From positions 54,200-118,199 of the forward strand of contig DETL01000020.1 of assembly GCA_002361625.1 (NCBI GenBank): a stretch of DNA of 64,000 nt, written 5' to 3'. Below, one piece after another: positions 51,730 through 59,781 of this stretch; position 1 is the stretch's first letter, and each line of letters starts with the position of its first letter. Below the pieces are notes generated by a model. The model made no database searches. It saw nothing but the letters and a program-made list of their open reading frames with translations, and was not told the DNA's origin. Both the position numbers and the translations under genes were made by a program. The stretch is from Bacteroidales bacterium UBA3289. GTDB lineage: Bacteria > Bacteroidota > Bacteroidia > Bacteroidales > UBA932.

Positions 51730-52993
51730 CGCTTGGAAAGACAAGTTGCGGGAACGCTTCTCGGACTATTCCTCCCCGGAGCCGGAAGGGCTCTGGGAGG
51801 GAATCGAGCAGGGACTGTCCGGGAAGAAGCGCAACAGGCTCGCCCCTGTATGGTGGACGGCTTCCGGCCTTGCGGCCGCTGCGGCCGTAGCCCTGACCGT
51901 ATTCCTCCACCCGGAGAAGAAGATAACAGCCCCCTTGTCACTGCCGGAACCGGACCTGACCGTGTCGGTTGTCCCTGCCGATACTGCCTCATCACCTGCA
52001 CCCGCCCTGCTCGCGGACGCCCTGTCAACAACCGAAACCACACCTATCGATAAAAAGTCAGAATCAACTGTCAATAAGGTCATTAATAGAAAGTCGGAAC
52101 AAGAACCGGAGGTAACTGTTCCCGCTACGGAACAATCGTTTGAACCCGAGATTCAACCGCAGGAAGAACCCGAAAAAAAGCCGACGGAAGCCATCGTAAC
52201 CACGACGACTGTCGAGCCGGAGCCGGAGCCGGAACCGGAACAAGATGAGCCGGTCACCGTTCCGGAGGAAACGCCCGACCCGGCCAGCCGCCGCAGTGCC
52301 GTTTCCATCGGTGTCTATGGAGAAGGCGGCCAGACTACCGGCGCCAATTCACAAGGCATCGGCATGAACGGCATGGACGCCTATATGACCCGGTCGGCCG
52401 GCGGCCATGGAACGTCCGATGCGGGAAGCATCATGCGGATACTGACCTCCAACCGGGCCTCCACCTTCGAAGCCCATCACTCCGCTCCGCTCCGGACGGG
52501 AATCACGGTCGGTTACGGCCTCACCAACCACCTGAGCCTCGTGAGCGGATTGACCTGGACCTATCTCAACAGCGAGTTTAACTTTAGCGAGGATGCCGGT
52601 CCTATCGGCAACCTGACCACCCAGGAACTCGGCTATCTGGGAATCCCGCTTCGCCTGGAAGCCGGGACGAACCTCTGGAAAGGCATCTGGCTCCATGCGG
52701 GAGTCGGCGGCATGGTGGAAAAGGGCATGATGGCCTCCTCCCGGACAAGGACCCTGCTGGAAGGCCAGCAGCTGGAATGGAAGGACAACCCCGCCCCCGA
52801 CACGGGCGGTCTCCTCTGGTCCGTCGGGGCCTCCGCCGGTGCGGAATTCCGCTACGGTCCGGTATTCGGCCTGTATGTCTCGCCCGGTATCGAATATCAC
52901 TTCGACAACGGCTCTCCCGTCCGCTCCGCCTACACGGAAAAACCCCTCAACTGGACCGTAAACATCGGCCTCCGGTTCCATCTCGGGAAATAG
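51722..52993 (+). CDS. Dual-membrane-spanning anti-sigma factor (Dma-like)
   Basis: A 423-residue protein with an unusual plan. Residues 1-40 are cytoplasmic and acidic-amphipathic (WKDKLRERFSDYSSPEPEGL), a likely sigma-binding segment. One helix (about 42-62) crosses the inner membrane. A long Pro/Glu/Thr-rich linker (about 65-190, with an EPEPEPEPE run) could span the periplasm. Residues about 195-423 form an outer-membrane beta-barrel (AVSIGVYGEGGQTTG to VNIGLRFHLGK). This matches the Dma family described in Bacteroides thetaiotaomicron, where Dma1 restrains sigma factor Das1 and affects vesicle release. Its start overlaps the sigma gene's end. Confidence 0.82.
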   Translation: MDNAWKDKLRERFSDYSSPEPEGLWEGIEQGLSGKKRNRLAPVWWTASGLAAAAAVALTVFLHPEKKITAPLSLPEPDLTVSVVPADTASSPAPALLADALSTTETTPIDKKSESTVNKVINRKSEQEPEVTVPATEQSFEPEIQPQEEPEKKPTEAIVTTTTVEPEPEPEPEQDEPVTVPEETPDPASRRSAVSIGVYGEGGQTTGANSQGIGMNGMDAYMTRSAGGHGTSDAGSIMRILTSNRASTFEAHHSAPLRTGITVGYGLTNHLSLVSGLTWTYLNSEFNFSEDAGPIGNLTTQELGYLGIPLRLEAGTNLWKGIWLHAGVGGMVEKGMMASSRTRTLLEGQQLEWKDNPAPDTGGLLWSVGASAGAEFRYGPVFGLYVSPGIEYHFDNGSPVRSAYTEKPLNWTVNIGLRFHLGK

Positions 52994-52999
52994 ACAAAA

Positions 53000-53023
53000 G
53001 GGCTGACTCTGATGAGCCAGCCC
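53000..53023. terminator. Bidirectional terminator between dma-like gene and gcvPB
   Basis: A 10-bp stem (GGGCTGACTC with GAGCCAGCCC, one mismatch) and 4-nt loop. On the minus strand four T follow, ending the gcv operon; on the plus strand CAATTT follows, a weaker tail. Confidence 0.7.
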
Positions 53024-53045
53024 CAATTTCAATCATAATCGGAAG

Positions 53046-54452
53046 CTACTGCGCGTCCTTGAACTTGAGGATCGGGTTGCGCGCTGCGGCGGTTTCGTCC
53101 GGGCGCTTGATCGGCGCGTTGTGCGGGGCCTCCTGCAGGATCCGGGGATCCTCGGCCGCCTCCTCGGCGATCTTGTGCATCACGTCGATGAAGGCGTCGA
53201 TGGTTTCCTTGGATTCGGTCTCGGTAGGCTCGATCATCAGCGCCTGGTGGAACAGGAGCGGGAAGTAGATGGTCGGTGCATGGAAGCCAAAGTCCAGCAG
53301 GCGCTTCGCCACATCCAGGGTGGTGGCACCATGGACATCGTCGTGGGCACCGTCATTGATGAGGCCGTCAAAGACGAACTCATGCTTGCATACACCCTCG
53401 ATCGGAAGCTTGTACGCATCCTTCAGGCACTCCTTGATGTAATTGGCGCTCAGGACCGAATACTGACCCACTTTCTTCAGGTTCTGCTTGCCCAGCATGA
53501 GGATGTAGGCATAGGCCCGCAGGATCACGCCGAAGTTGCCGTGGAATCCGCTCACGCGGATGTCCGGCAGGCAGTCCACCAGATGGGCCGCAACGCCCAC
53601 GGGACCGGAACCGGGACCACCGCCGCCGTGCGGCGTGGAGAAGGTCTTGTGCAGGTTCAGGTGCATGATGTCGAAACCCATGTCGCCGGGACGGACGACA
53701 CCCATGAGCGGGTTCATGTTCGCTCCGTCGTAGTACATCAGGCCGCCGATTCCATGGACCAGTTCGGTGATCTCCTTGATCTGCGTCTCGAAGAGACCCA
53801 GGGTGTTCGGGTTCGTCATCATCATGCCGGCAACGGTTTCGTCGAGCAGGGGCTTCAGCGCCTCCACGTCCACGCGACCGTTCTCCAGCGACTTCACCTC
53901 CACGATTTCCAGGCCGCAGACGGCCGCGGAAGCCGGGTTCGTGCCATGGGCGCTGTCCGGGACGATGACCTTCGTACGCTTCAGGTCACCCCGCATCATG
54001 TGGTACTGCCGCATGATCATCAGGCCGGTGAGCTCGCCATGCGCGCCCGCGCAAGGGTCGAAGGTGAAGGCTTCCATGCCGGTGATGGCGGCGAGGGCCT
54101 TGTTCATCTCCTGGTACACCTTCAGGGCGCCCTTGGTGAGGCCGGCATGCATCAGCGGATGCAGCCCCGTGAAACCGGGCAGGGCAGCCACTTCCTCATT
54201 GACCTTGGGATTGTACTTCATCGTGCAGGATCCGAGCGGATAGAAGCCCGTGTCCACGCCGAAGTTCATCTGGGAGAGATTCGTATAGTGGCGGACCACA
54301 TCCACTTCACTGACCTCGGGGAGGTCGAGGGAAGCCTCGCGCCTGAGTGCAACCGGAAGTTCCGGTGCCGCCGGGAAACGATTGGCAGGCAAGGAGTAAC
54401 CAGTGCGTCCTTCCTTGGAAAGTTCGAAGATAAGTTTATCGTAGTACTTCAT
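53046..54452 (-). CDS. gcvPB: Glycine dehydrogenase (decarboxylating) subunit 2
   Basis: A 468-residue subunit carrying the PLP site of the glycine cleavage P-protein. MNFGVDTGFYPLGSCTMKYN, AGAHGELTGLMIMRQYH, VPDSAHGTNPASAA and NLHKTFSTPHGGGGPGSGP (PLP Lys about residue 272) are canonical. With GcvPA it decarboxylates glycine and passes the aminomethyl group to lipoyl-GcvH. Split P-protein is standard in Bacteroidota. It is the last gene of the operon, 3 bp after gcvPA, and is followed by a hairpin terminator. Confidence 0.97.
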   Translation of the reverse strand: MKYYDKLIFELSKEGRTGYSLPANRFPAAPELPVALRREASLDLPEVSEVDVVRHYTNLSQMNFGVDTGFYPLGSCTMKYNPKVNEEVAALPGFTGLHPLMHAGLTKGALKVYQEMNKALAAITGMEAFTFDPCAGAHGELTGLMIMRQYHMMRGDLKRTKVIVPDSAHGTNPASAAVCGLEIVEVKSLENGRVDVEALKPLLDETVAGMMMTNPNTLGLFETQIKEITELVHGIGGLMYYDGANMNPLMGVVRPGDMGFDIMHLNLHKTFSTPHGGGGPGSGPVGVAAHLVDCLPDIRVSGFHGNFGVILRAYAYILMLGKQNLKKVGQYSVLSANYIKECLKDAYKLPIEGVCKHEFVFDGLINDGAHDDVHGATTLDVAKRLLDFGFHAPTIYFPLLFHQALMIEPTETESKETIDAFIDVMHKIAEEAAEDPRILQEAPHNAPIKRPDETAAARNPILKFKDAQ

Positions 54453-54455
54453 AGC

Positions 54456-55784
54456 CTAGCCCTCCTTCACGATTTGGACGAGTCCGTCGATTTCTTCCTT
54501 GGTACGCTGCTCGGTCACGCAGAAGGAGACATACCCTTCCTCCGTGTCCAGGGCGGCGAAATACCCCGCCTCTTCCAGGCGCTTCTGCATCATGCCCGGG
54601 AACTTCTTGGGTTTCAGGACGAATTCCTTCAGGAACGGCTTGCCGGGGAACGGATCCTCGAACTGGCCCGTAGCCATGAGGGCGTCCTTCAGGTAATGGG
54701 CACCGTCGCAGCTGATCCGATTCACCTCGCGGAGGCCTTCCGGGCCCATCAGGGACAGGTACACCGTCACCCAGAGCGCCATCAGGGATTCGTTGGAGCA
54801 GATGTTGGACGTCGCTTTCTCACGCTTGATGTGCTGCTCGCGGGCCTGGAGGGTAAGGACATAGGCGCGCTTGCCGTCCTTGTCCGTGGTCTGGCCCACG
54901 ATGCGGCCCGGCATCTTGCGCATATATTCCTTCTTCACGCCCATGAAGCCCACATAGGGGCCGCCGAAGCAGAGCGGAATGCCCAGGGACTGTCCGTCAC
55001 CCACGGCGATGTCCGCCCCCCACTCCGCCGGACTCTTGATGACGGCGAGGGTAGAAGGGTCGCAATACTCGACGAGAAGCGCCTTGGCGGCATGGAGCGC
55101 ATCGGCAAAGCCGGTGTGGTCCTCCACGATGCCGTAGCGGTTGATCTCCGGGGCGATCAGGCCGGCGACATCGCCCTTGGCGAGTTCCGCCTTCAGGCAG
55201 TTCGGGCAGGTCTGGCCGTCCATCACCGGGACATAACCGATCTCCACGCCATGGAACTTCGCATAGGTCTCCACCACCTTGATGACATGGGGCAGGAGGC
55301 CCTGGGAAAGCAGGACGCGCGTCTTTTTCTTGGTACAGGCGACCGCCATCTTCATCGCCTCCGCGGCGGCCGTAGGACCGTCATAGAGAGAGGCATTGGA
55401 AATGTCCATTCCGGTAAGCTCGCAAACCATGCTCTGGTATTCGAAGATGTAGCGGAGCGTACCCTGGGAAATCTCACACTGGTACGGCGTATAGGCCGTC
55501 AGGAACTCGGAACGGGAGGTGATATAGGGAATCACCGACGGGGTGTAATGGTCATAGGCCCCTGCGCCGACGAACACTTTGAGCCGGGCGTTCATCCCGG
55601 CCAGACCGTTCATCCAGGCACGGACTTCCGGCTCGGACATCGCATCGGGAAGGGCATAGGCGCCCTTCTTGACGAACTCCTTCGGAACGTCCGCGTACAG
55701 GTCTTCGACCTTCTTGACGCCGATGCGGTCCAGCATGGACTGCACATCGGCCTCCGTATGCGGGAAATAAGGGAATCCGGCCAT
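54456..55784 (-). CDS. gcvPA: Glycine dehydrogenase (decarboxylating) subunit 1
   Basis: A 442-residue N-terminal half of the P-protein. FVGAGAYDHYTPSVIPYITS, FLTAYTPYQCEISQGTLR, FEYQSMVCELTGMDISNASL and CFGGPYVGFMGVK match GcvPA. It forms the heterotetramer with GcvPB. No PLP Lys is expected or seen in this half. It starts 3 bp after gcvH, so translation is probably coupled. Confidence 0.97.
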   Translation of the reverse strand: MAGFPYFPHTEADVQSMLDRIGVKKVEDLYADVPKEFVKKGAYALPDAMSEPEVRAWMNGLAGMNARLKVFVGAGAYDHYTPSVIPYITSRSEFLTAYTPYQCEISQGTLRYIFEYQSMVCELTGMDISNASLYDGPTAAAEAMKMAVACTKKKTRVLLSQGLLPHVIKVVETYAKFHGVEIGYVPVMDGQTCPNCLKAELAKGDVAGLIAPEINRYGIVEDHTGFADALHAAKALLVEYCDPSTLAVIKSPAEWGADIAVGDGQSLGIPLCFGGPYVGFMGVKKEYMRKMPGRIVGQTTDKDGKRAYVLTLQAREQHIKREKATSNICSNESLMALWVTVYLSLMGPEGLREVNRISCDGAHYLKDALMATGQFEDPFPGKPFLKEFVLKPKKFPGMMQKRLEEAGYFAALDTEEGYVSFCVTEQRTKEEIDGLVQIVKEG

Positions 55785-55787
55785 TGC

Positions 55788-56168
55788 CTACTCTCCGATC
55801 TGGGCCTTGTATGCGGCGGCGTCCATCAGCGCGTCCAGTTCGGAAGCGTCGGACATCTCCACCTTGATGATCCAGTTCTCGAACGCATCTTCGTTCACCT
55901 TCTCCGGGGCGTCGTCCAGCTCTTCGTTCACGGCGACGACTTTACCGGAAACCGGGGAATAGAGGTCGCTCGCGGCCTTCACGCTCTCCAGGGCGCCGAA
56001 CTCCTCGCCGGCAGTCACTTCGTCGTCCACGTCGGGCATATCGACATAGGTGATGTCACCCATCTCGGCCTGGGCATAATCGGTGACGCCGATGACGGCG
56101 ACATTACCTTCCACCTTCACCCACTCGTGGGATTCGGAATACTTGAGTCCTTCAATGATCTTGCTCAT
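55788..56168 (-). CDS. gcvH: Glycine cleavage system H protein
   Basis: A 126-residue lipoyl carrier. GALESVKAASDLYSPVSG contains the lipoylated Lys64. The rest of the beta-sandwich is complete (HEWVKVEGNVAVIGVTDYA, GDITYVDMP, NEDAFENWIIKVEMSD). It shuttles the aminomethyl group between P and T proteins. Confidence 0.97.
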   Translation of the reverse strand: MSKIIEGLKYSESHEWVKVEGNVAVIGVTDYAQAEMGDITYVDMPDVDDEVTAGEEFGALESVKAASDLYSPVSGKVVAVNEELDDAPEKVNEDAFENWIIKVEMSDASELDALMDAAAYKAQIGE

Positions 56169-56192
56169 GATGTTTTGTGTTTGAGTATGTTG

Positions 56193-57308
56193 TTATTTCT
56201 TGTAATTGGTCTGGTAGAAACGTTTTTTCACCACCTTGCCCGGGAACACCTTCTTGCGGATCCGGATGCAAAGCGGGGTGTCCAGGGCCGCATAGGCCTT
56301 GTCCACGAGGGCGAAGCAGATGCTCTTGTCCAGGGAGATGGAATGGTAACCCGTCGTGACGACGCCCACTTCCTCCCCTTCCGGAGTCTCCACCGGATAG
56401 CCGGCGCGCGGAATGGCCTTGTCCTCGATTTCGATCCCGACGAGCTTGCGGACGATCTCACCGCCCTTCTGCGCGAGCAGCGCATCCTTGCCGATGAAGT
56501 CCTTGTCGTACTTGCAGAACATGCCCAGTCCGGCCATCACCGGGCTGATTTCCGGGCTCAGTTCGTCGCCGTACAGCGGAAGGCCGGCCTCGAAACGGAG
56601 GGTATCCCGGCAGCCGAGGCCGCAAGGCTGGACACCGGCCTCGATGAGGCGGTCCCACAGTTCGACGGTTCCTTCCACGGAGGTGTACAGTTCGAAGCCG
56701 TCCTCTCCAGTGTAGCCGGTACGGCTCACGATCAGGCGCTTGCCCTTGTACTCCGTGTCGTAGAACGTATAGAAGCCCAGGTCGGCGGCTTCCTTGTAAC
56801 CGAGAACCTCGGTGACGATCTTCTCGGCCTCCGGGCCCTGGACGGCGATCTGCCCCCACACCGGAGATTCGTTCCGGACCGTGCAGTCGAAGTCCTTGGC
56901 GTGCTCCTCGATCCAGGCGAAGTCCTTGTCGATGTTGGCGGCATTCACGACCAGCAGGAAGTGTTCCGGCGTGAATTCCCGATAGACCAGCAGGTCGTCC
57001 ACGACGCCGCCGTCCGGGTAGCACATCATTCCGTAGAGGACCTTTCCGGGTTCGAAACCGCGGATTTCATTGGTGAAGATCCAGTTCACGAACTTCTCCG
57101 CCTCGGGTCCCTCGACGAAGATCTCGCCCATGTGGGAGACATCGAACATGCCAACCTTTTCACGGACGGCAAGATGTTCAACGGTGATCGTGTTGTACTG
57201 GATAGGCATCATGAAGCCCGCAAAGGGGCTCATTTTGGCCTGGAGCGCCACATGCCTGTCATAGAGGCAGGTTTTCTGGAGCTCGGCGTTGTTGACGTTT
57301 TCAGACAT
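56193..57308 (-). CDS. gcvT: Aminomethyltransferase (glycine cleavage T protein)
   Basis: A 371-residue folate enzyme releasing ammonia and giving 5,10-methylene-THF. PFAGFMMPIQY, MFDVSHMGEIFVEGPEAE, SRTGYTGEDGFELY and LRFEAGLPLYGDELSPEISP (with the folate-region Asp/Glu) are canonical. It heads the gcvT-H-PA-PB order but starts only 24 bp after a SUMF1 lipoprotein gene, with no TAnnTTTG box between, so transcription may enter from upstream. No glycine riboswitch is visible. Confidence 0.97.
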   Translation of the reverse strand: MSENVNNAELQKTCLYDRHVALQAKMSPFAGFMMPIQYNTITVEHLAVREKVGMFDVSHMGEIFVEGPEAEKFVNWIFTNEIRGFEPGKVLYGMMCYPDGGVVDDLLVYREFTPEHFLLVVNAANIDKDFAWIEEHAKDFDCTVRNESPVWGQIAVQGPEAEKIVTEVLGYKEAADLGFYTFYDTEYKGKRLIVSRTGYTGEDGFELYTSVEGTVELWDRLIEAGVQPCGLGCRDTLRFEAGLPLYGDELSPEISPVMAGLGMFCKYDKDFIGKDALLAQKGGEIVRKLVGIEIEDKAIPRAGYPVETPEGEEVGVVTTGYHSISLDKSICFALVDKAYAALDTPLCIRIRKKVFPGKVVKKRFYQTNYKK

Positions 57309-57332
57309 ACGGATATCTTTGGTTAAATAGGT

Positions 57333-58778
57333 TTACAATGCCAGGCGGAATCCCATCGTGGTCTTGAAATGGTTCGCCAGGTTTTCCGAGCGTTTGCTTA
57401 CCCGGGTTTTCCAGAAAACGGTGGCCGCGCTGCCGCTGCGCAGGACGCGGAAATCCCGGCCGTTTTCCTTGTAGGAAGGACCGGTCGGATTCACCTGGGC
57501 CTCGGAAGGATAGGCAGCGAACAGGTCCTGACACCATTCCCAGACGTTCCCGGACATGTCGTACAGTCCCAGTTCGTTGGGATCCAGCGATCCCACCGGC
57601 TTCGGGTTCATCTCCTTGTCGCAGACGGAGACCCATTCATGGAACCGGCTTCCGGCAAAGGCCGTGTGCCGGCTCTTGTTCCCGCCGCGTGCCGCGAACT
57701 CCCACTCCGCTTCCGTCGGAAGACGGAACTTCCGTCCGGTCAATTCGTTCAGTTTGCGGATAAAGGCCTGGGCATCATACCAGCTCACGTTGCCAGCCGG
57801 GTACTTTCCCCCCTTTACCAAGGGGAGTGACCGGCCCATGACCGCCTCCCAGAGCTCACAGGTCACCTCATACTGTCCGATCATGAAATTGTCCAGGGTG
57901 ACGGTATGGACCGGGAATTCGTTCGCTTCGGCCGGTTTCCCCTGTTCCTCGGTCGCCCCCATCTGGAAGGTACCGCCTTCGACCGGCAGCATCTTGAAGG
58001 AAACGCCCTGGACCGTGATGGTTTCCGGAACGAGTTTCTCGATCTTTTCCCGGGGAGGACGGTTATGGACGATTACGTCCATGATCTCCTGCGGACAGGG
58101 GTCTCCCGTAGAGACCGCGATCCTGAGTCCCAGATCCTCCGCCTTCACATAGGAAGCCAGCCCGGTCCGGGTGGAAGCCTTCCCTTTCTGGGCAAAACTA
58201 CCGCCCCGCACGACACGCTCTTCTCCTACCGAAGGACCTTGCGGGTTGATATACAAGCTGTCGCGGAATTTTTCCGCCCAACGGTCGGAGCACCATTCCC
58301 GGACTCCCTCGGCCATGGAAGCGTCCTGACGGGCGGCATATTCCCATTCGGATTCCGTCGCCAGCCGGAAAGGGATACCCGTTTTACGGGAAAGCTTTTC
58401 CGTAAACTGGACGGCATCCTTCCAATCCACGCGCGTCACCGGCGCTTCCGGTTTTTTCACGGAAGAAGGATTCTTGCCCATGACCTCCTCCCACAGCGCC
58501 TGGGAAACCTCCCCGGTGCCGATGGCAAAACCGTCCAGGATGACGGCATGGATGGAGGGGTTGCGGACCATACCCTGGTCGAAGGTCTGTCCCATCTGGA
58601 AGGTTCCGCCGGGAAGTCCCCGGAGGGTGAATTCGACATCGCCGGCCTTCAAATGAAAGAGGCCGTCCTCCTGCAGATAAGGGGTCAGGTCGGCCGGGGC
58701 GTTCACAACGGGGCTTCCGCCGCCGCAGGAAACAGCCGCGAGGAGAGCCCAAGCCCATACAACAGCTTTTTTCATCAT
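57333..58778 (-). CDS. Lipoprotein with two SUMF1/FGE-like domains
   Basis: A 481-residue lipoprotein (lipobox AVSC, Cys18). It contains two formylglycine-generating-enzyme-like domains: the first about residues 45-220 (LPGGTFQMGQTFDQG, FRLATESEWEYAAR, RVVRGGSFAQKG) and the second about 265-480 (VEGGTFQMGATEEQGKP, FRLPTEAEWEFAARGG, YDMSGNVWEWCQDLF). The catalytic Cys pair of true FGE is not visible near the C-terminus, so sulfatase activation is unlikely; such lipoproteins often have structural roles, as GldK and GldJ do. Start overlaps the arginase-like stop (ATGA). Confidence 0.85.
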   Translation of the reverse strand: MMKKAVVWAWALLAAVSCGGGSPVVNAPADLTPYLQEDGLFHLKAGDVEFTLRGLPGGTFQMGQTFDQGMVRNPSIHAVILDGFAIGTGEVSQALWEEVMGKNPSSVKKPEAPVTRVDWKDAVQFTEKLSRKTGIPFRLATESEWEYAARQDASMAEGVREWCSDRWAEKFRDSLYINPQGPSVGEERVVRGGSFAQKGKASTRTGLASYVKAEDLGLRIAVSTGDPCPQEIMDVIVHNRPPREKIEKLVPETITVQGVSFKMLPVEGGTFQMGATEEQGKPAEANEFPVHTVTLDNFMIGQYEVTCELWEAVMGRSLPLVKGGKYPAGNVSWYDAQAFIRKLNELTGRKFRLPTEAEWEFAARGGNKSRHTAFAGSRFHEWVSVCDKEMNPKPVGSLDPNELGLYDMSGNVWEWCQDLFAAYPSEAQVNPTGPSYKENGRDFRVLRSGSAATVFWKTRVSKRSENLANHFKTTMGFRLAL

Positions 58779-59506
58779 GTCCATCTGTCCAGGATCAAAT
58801 CCTGCAATTCCTTGTTCGTATTTCCGTTGATCCGCAGGTCTTCCGGTGTCGCTCCCTTGGAAAGGGTAAGCTCCCCGCAAAGGTCCACGGCAACAATCTC
58901 ACTGCCATCCAACAGGCGCTCCAACCATCCCTCCAGTTGCGCCAGGGAGTACGTCCCCTGGCTCCAGTCCGTCCGGGCATCCGCCTGACGAAGGACATCC
59001 TTGTCCACCGACAGATAGACCCGGTGCCCTCTCAGGGCGGCAACGAGGTCGTCAATCCCCTCCTCCAGTTCCCGGTCCACCGTGCCGGCAGCGTTCCGGA
59101 TCCGCCGGTCCGGACCCAGCGTCCAGACTTCCTCCAGGAAGGGATTCCCCTCCCGCATCGCCCGTACCCAGCTTCCGCAGCTCAAGACACCGCCGAAGAC
59201 AGGATCCTGGTCATCCGGGTGGTTGTCCACCAGGACCAGAGTGAAGGGCTCCCGGACGAAATCCGCCAGGATCTTGGAGACATAGTGGTAGTCCCCGCTG
59301 TCAATCCATCGGATCCGGCACGCCTGGAAAGGGGCCAGGCGGCGCCGGATTTCCCGCTCCGCATCCGGATCGCAGTAGCACGAGGTCCCCTCGAGATCAT
59401 CCATCCGGACCCGGTGGAAAGGAACGCCCTTTCCGGCCAGGAAAGAGAAGAAATCCTCCTCCGCGTACACCTGCGAAAAGTCTGCGACAAGCACCTCCGG
59501 TTTCAT
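58775..59506 (-). CDS. Arginase/ureohydrolase-fold protein
   Basis: A 243-residue protein. The core pattern of binuclear-metal ureohydrolases can be followed: WIDSGDYHYVSK, LVLVDNHPDDQD (in place of DAHxD) and VYLSVDKDVL (in place of SxDxDxxDP). Some metal ligands are conserved, but the sequence is divergent and shorter than arginase (about 300), so the substrate is open. It leads the gene set that runs into gcvTHP. The -7 box at 59511-59518 is 4 bp before the ATG. Confidence 0.7.
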   Translation of the reverse strand: MKPEVLVADFSQVYAEEDFFSFLAGKGVPFHRVRMDDLEGTSCYCDPDAEREIRRRLAPFQACRIRWIDSGDYHYVSKILADFVREPFTLVLVDNHPDDQDPVFGGVLSCGSWVRAMREGNPFLEEVWTLGPDRRIRNAAGTVDRELEEGIDDLVAALRGHRVYLSVDKDVLRQADARTDWSQGTYSLAQLEGWLERLLDGSEIVAVDLCGELTLSKGATPEDLRINGNTNKELQDLILDRWT

Positions 59507-59510
59507 CTTT

Positions 59511-59518
59511 CAAAGGTA
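59511..59518 (-). promoter_or_regulatory. -7 promoter box upstream of arginase-like gene
   Basis: TACCTTTG on the minus strand, 4 bp before the ATG at 59506; transcript predicted to be leaderless. Confidence 0.55.
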
Positions 59519-59585
59519 AGCATTTTCCACGACATACACGGCCGGATGAAGGCAATATCCCTAATTAAAAATTTTCATTAAACAC

Positions 59586-59615
59586 TTGCATCTTCCAGCA
59601 GAATTACTACCTTTG
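59586..59615 (+). promoter_or_regulatory. Promoter of the histidine operon
   Basis: TTG (59586-59588), 19 bp spacer, TACCTTTG (59608-59615). Transcription should begin near 59621, just before the leader peptide ATG at 59623. Confidence 0.75.
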
Positions 59616-59622
59616 CAAAAGT

Positions 59623-59685
59623 ATGTGCAAGAGAATCAACAACCTCCATCATCACCACCATCTCCTCCGGGACCGGGCGGCGTAG
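59623..59685 (+). CDS. hisL: His operon leader peptide
   Basis: A 20-codon ORF, MCKRINNLHHHHHLLRDRAA, with five consecutive His codons (59647-59661) and a TAG stop at 59683-59685. It begins a few bases after the predicted transcription start and lies upstream of an intrinsic terminator and hisG. This is the layout of ribosome-mediated attenuation: scarcity of charged tRNA-His would stall the ribosome on the His run and favour an antiterminator. The peptide has no expected function of its own. Confidence 0.85.
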   Translation: MCKRINNLHHHHHLLRDRAA

Positions 59686-59723
59686 GTTGTCGTATCTTCT
59701 TGACACAGGAAAAGAACACGAAG

Positions 59724-59759
59724 GAGACCTGCCCACCCCGTTGGCAGGCCTCTTTTTTT
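59724..59759 (+). terminator. His operon attenuator (intrinsic terminator)
   Basis: CCTGCC (59728-59733) pairs with GGCAGG (59743-59748); the stem extends outward past an A-C mismatch, and seven T follow (59753-59759). A possible antiterminator uses GGGC (59675-59678) and AGGT (59684-59687) against ACCTGCCC (59727-59734); a ribosome at the leader stop codon would cover that upstream strand. Confidence 0.82.
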
Positions 59760-59781
59760 ATGAACGAACTAACAGACAGAC

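Noticed and set aside
53121..57326. A 1401-codon open frame on the plus strand covering the whole gcv operon
   Set aside because: It is exactly antisense to four unmistakable gcv genes, has a low-complexity His/Arg/Gly-rich translation with no family motif, and arises from the strong GC bias at codon position 3.
56169..57332. Glycine riboswitch upstream of gcvT or gcvH
   Set aside because: The gaps before gcvH and gcvT are only 24 bp each, too short for the aptamer, and no such fold is seen.
57333..58778. Sulfatase-activating formylglycine-generating enzyme
   Set aside because: Two SUMF1 domains are present, but the catalytic Cys pair is absent, the protein is a lipoprotein, and no sulfatase gene is in the window.
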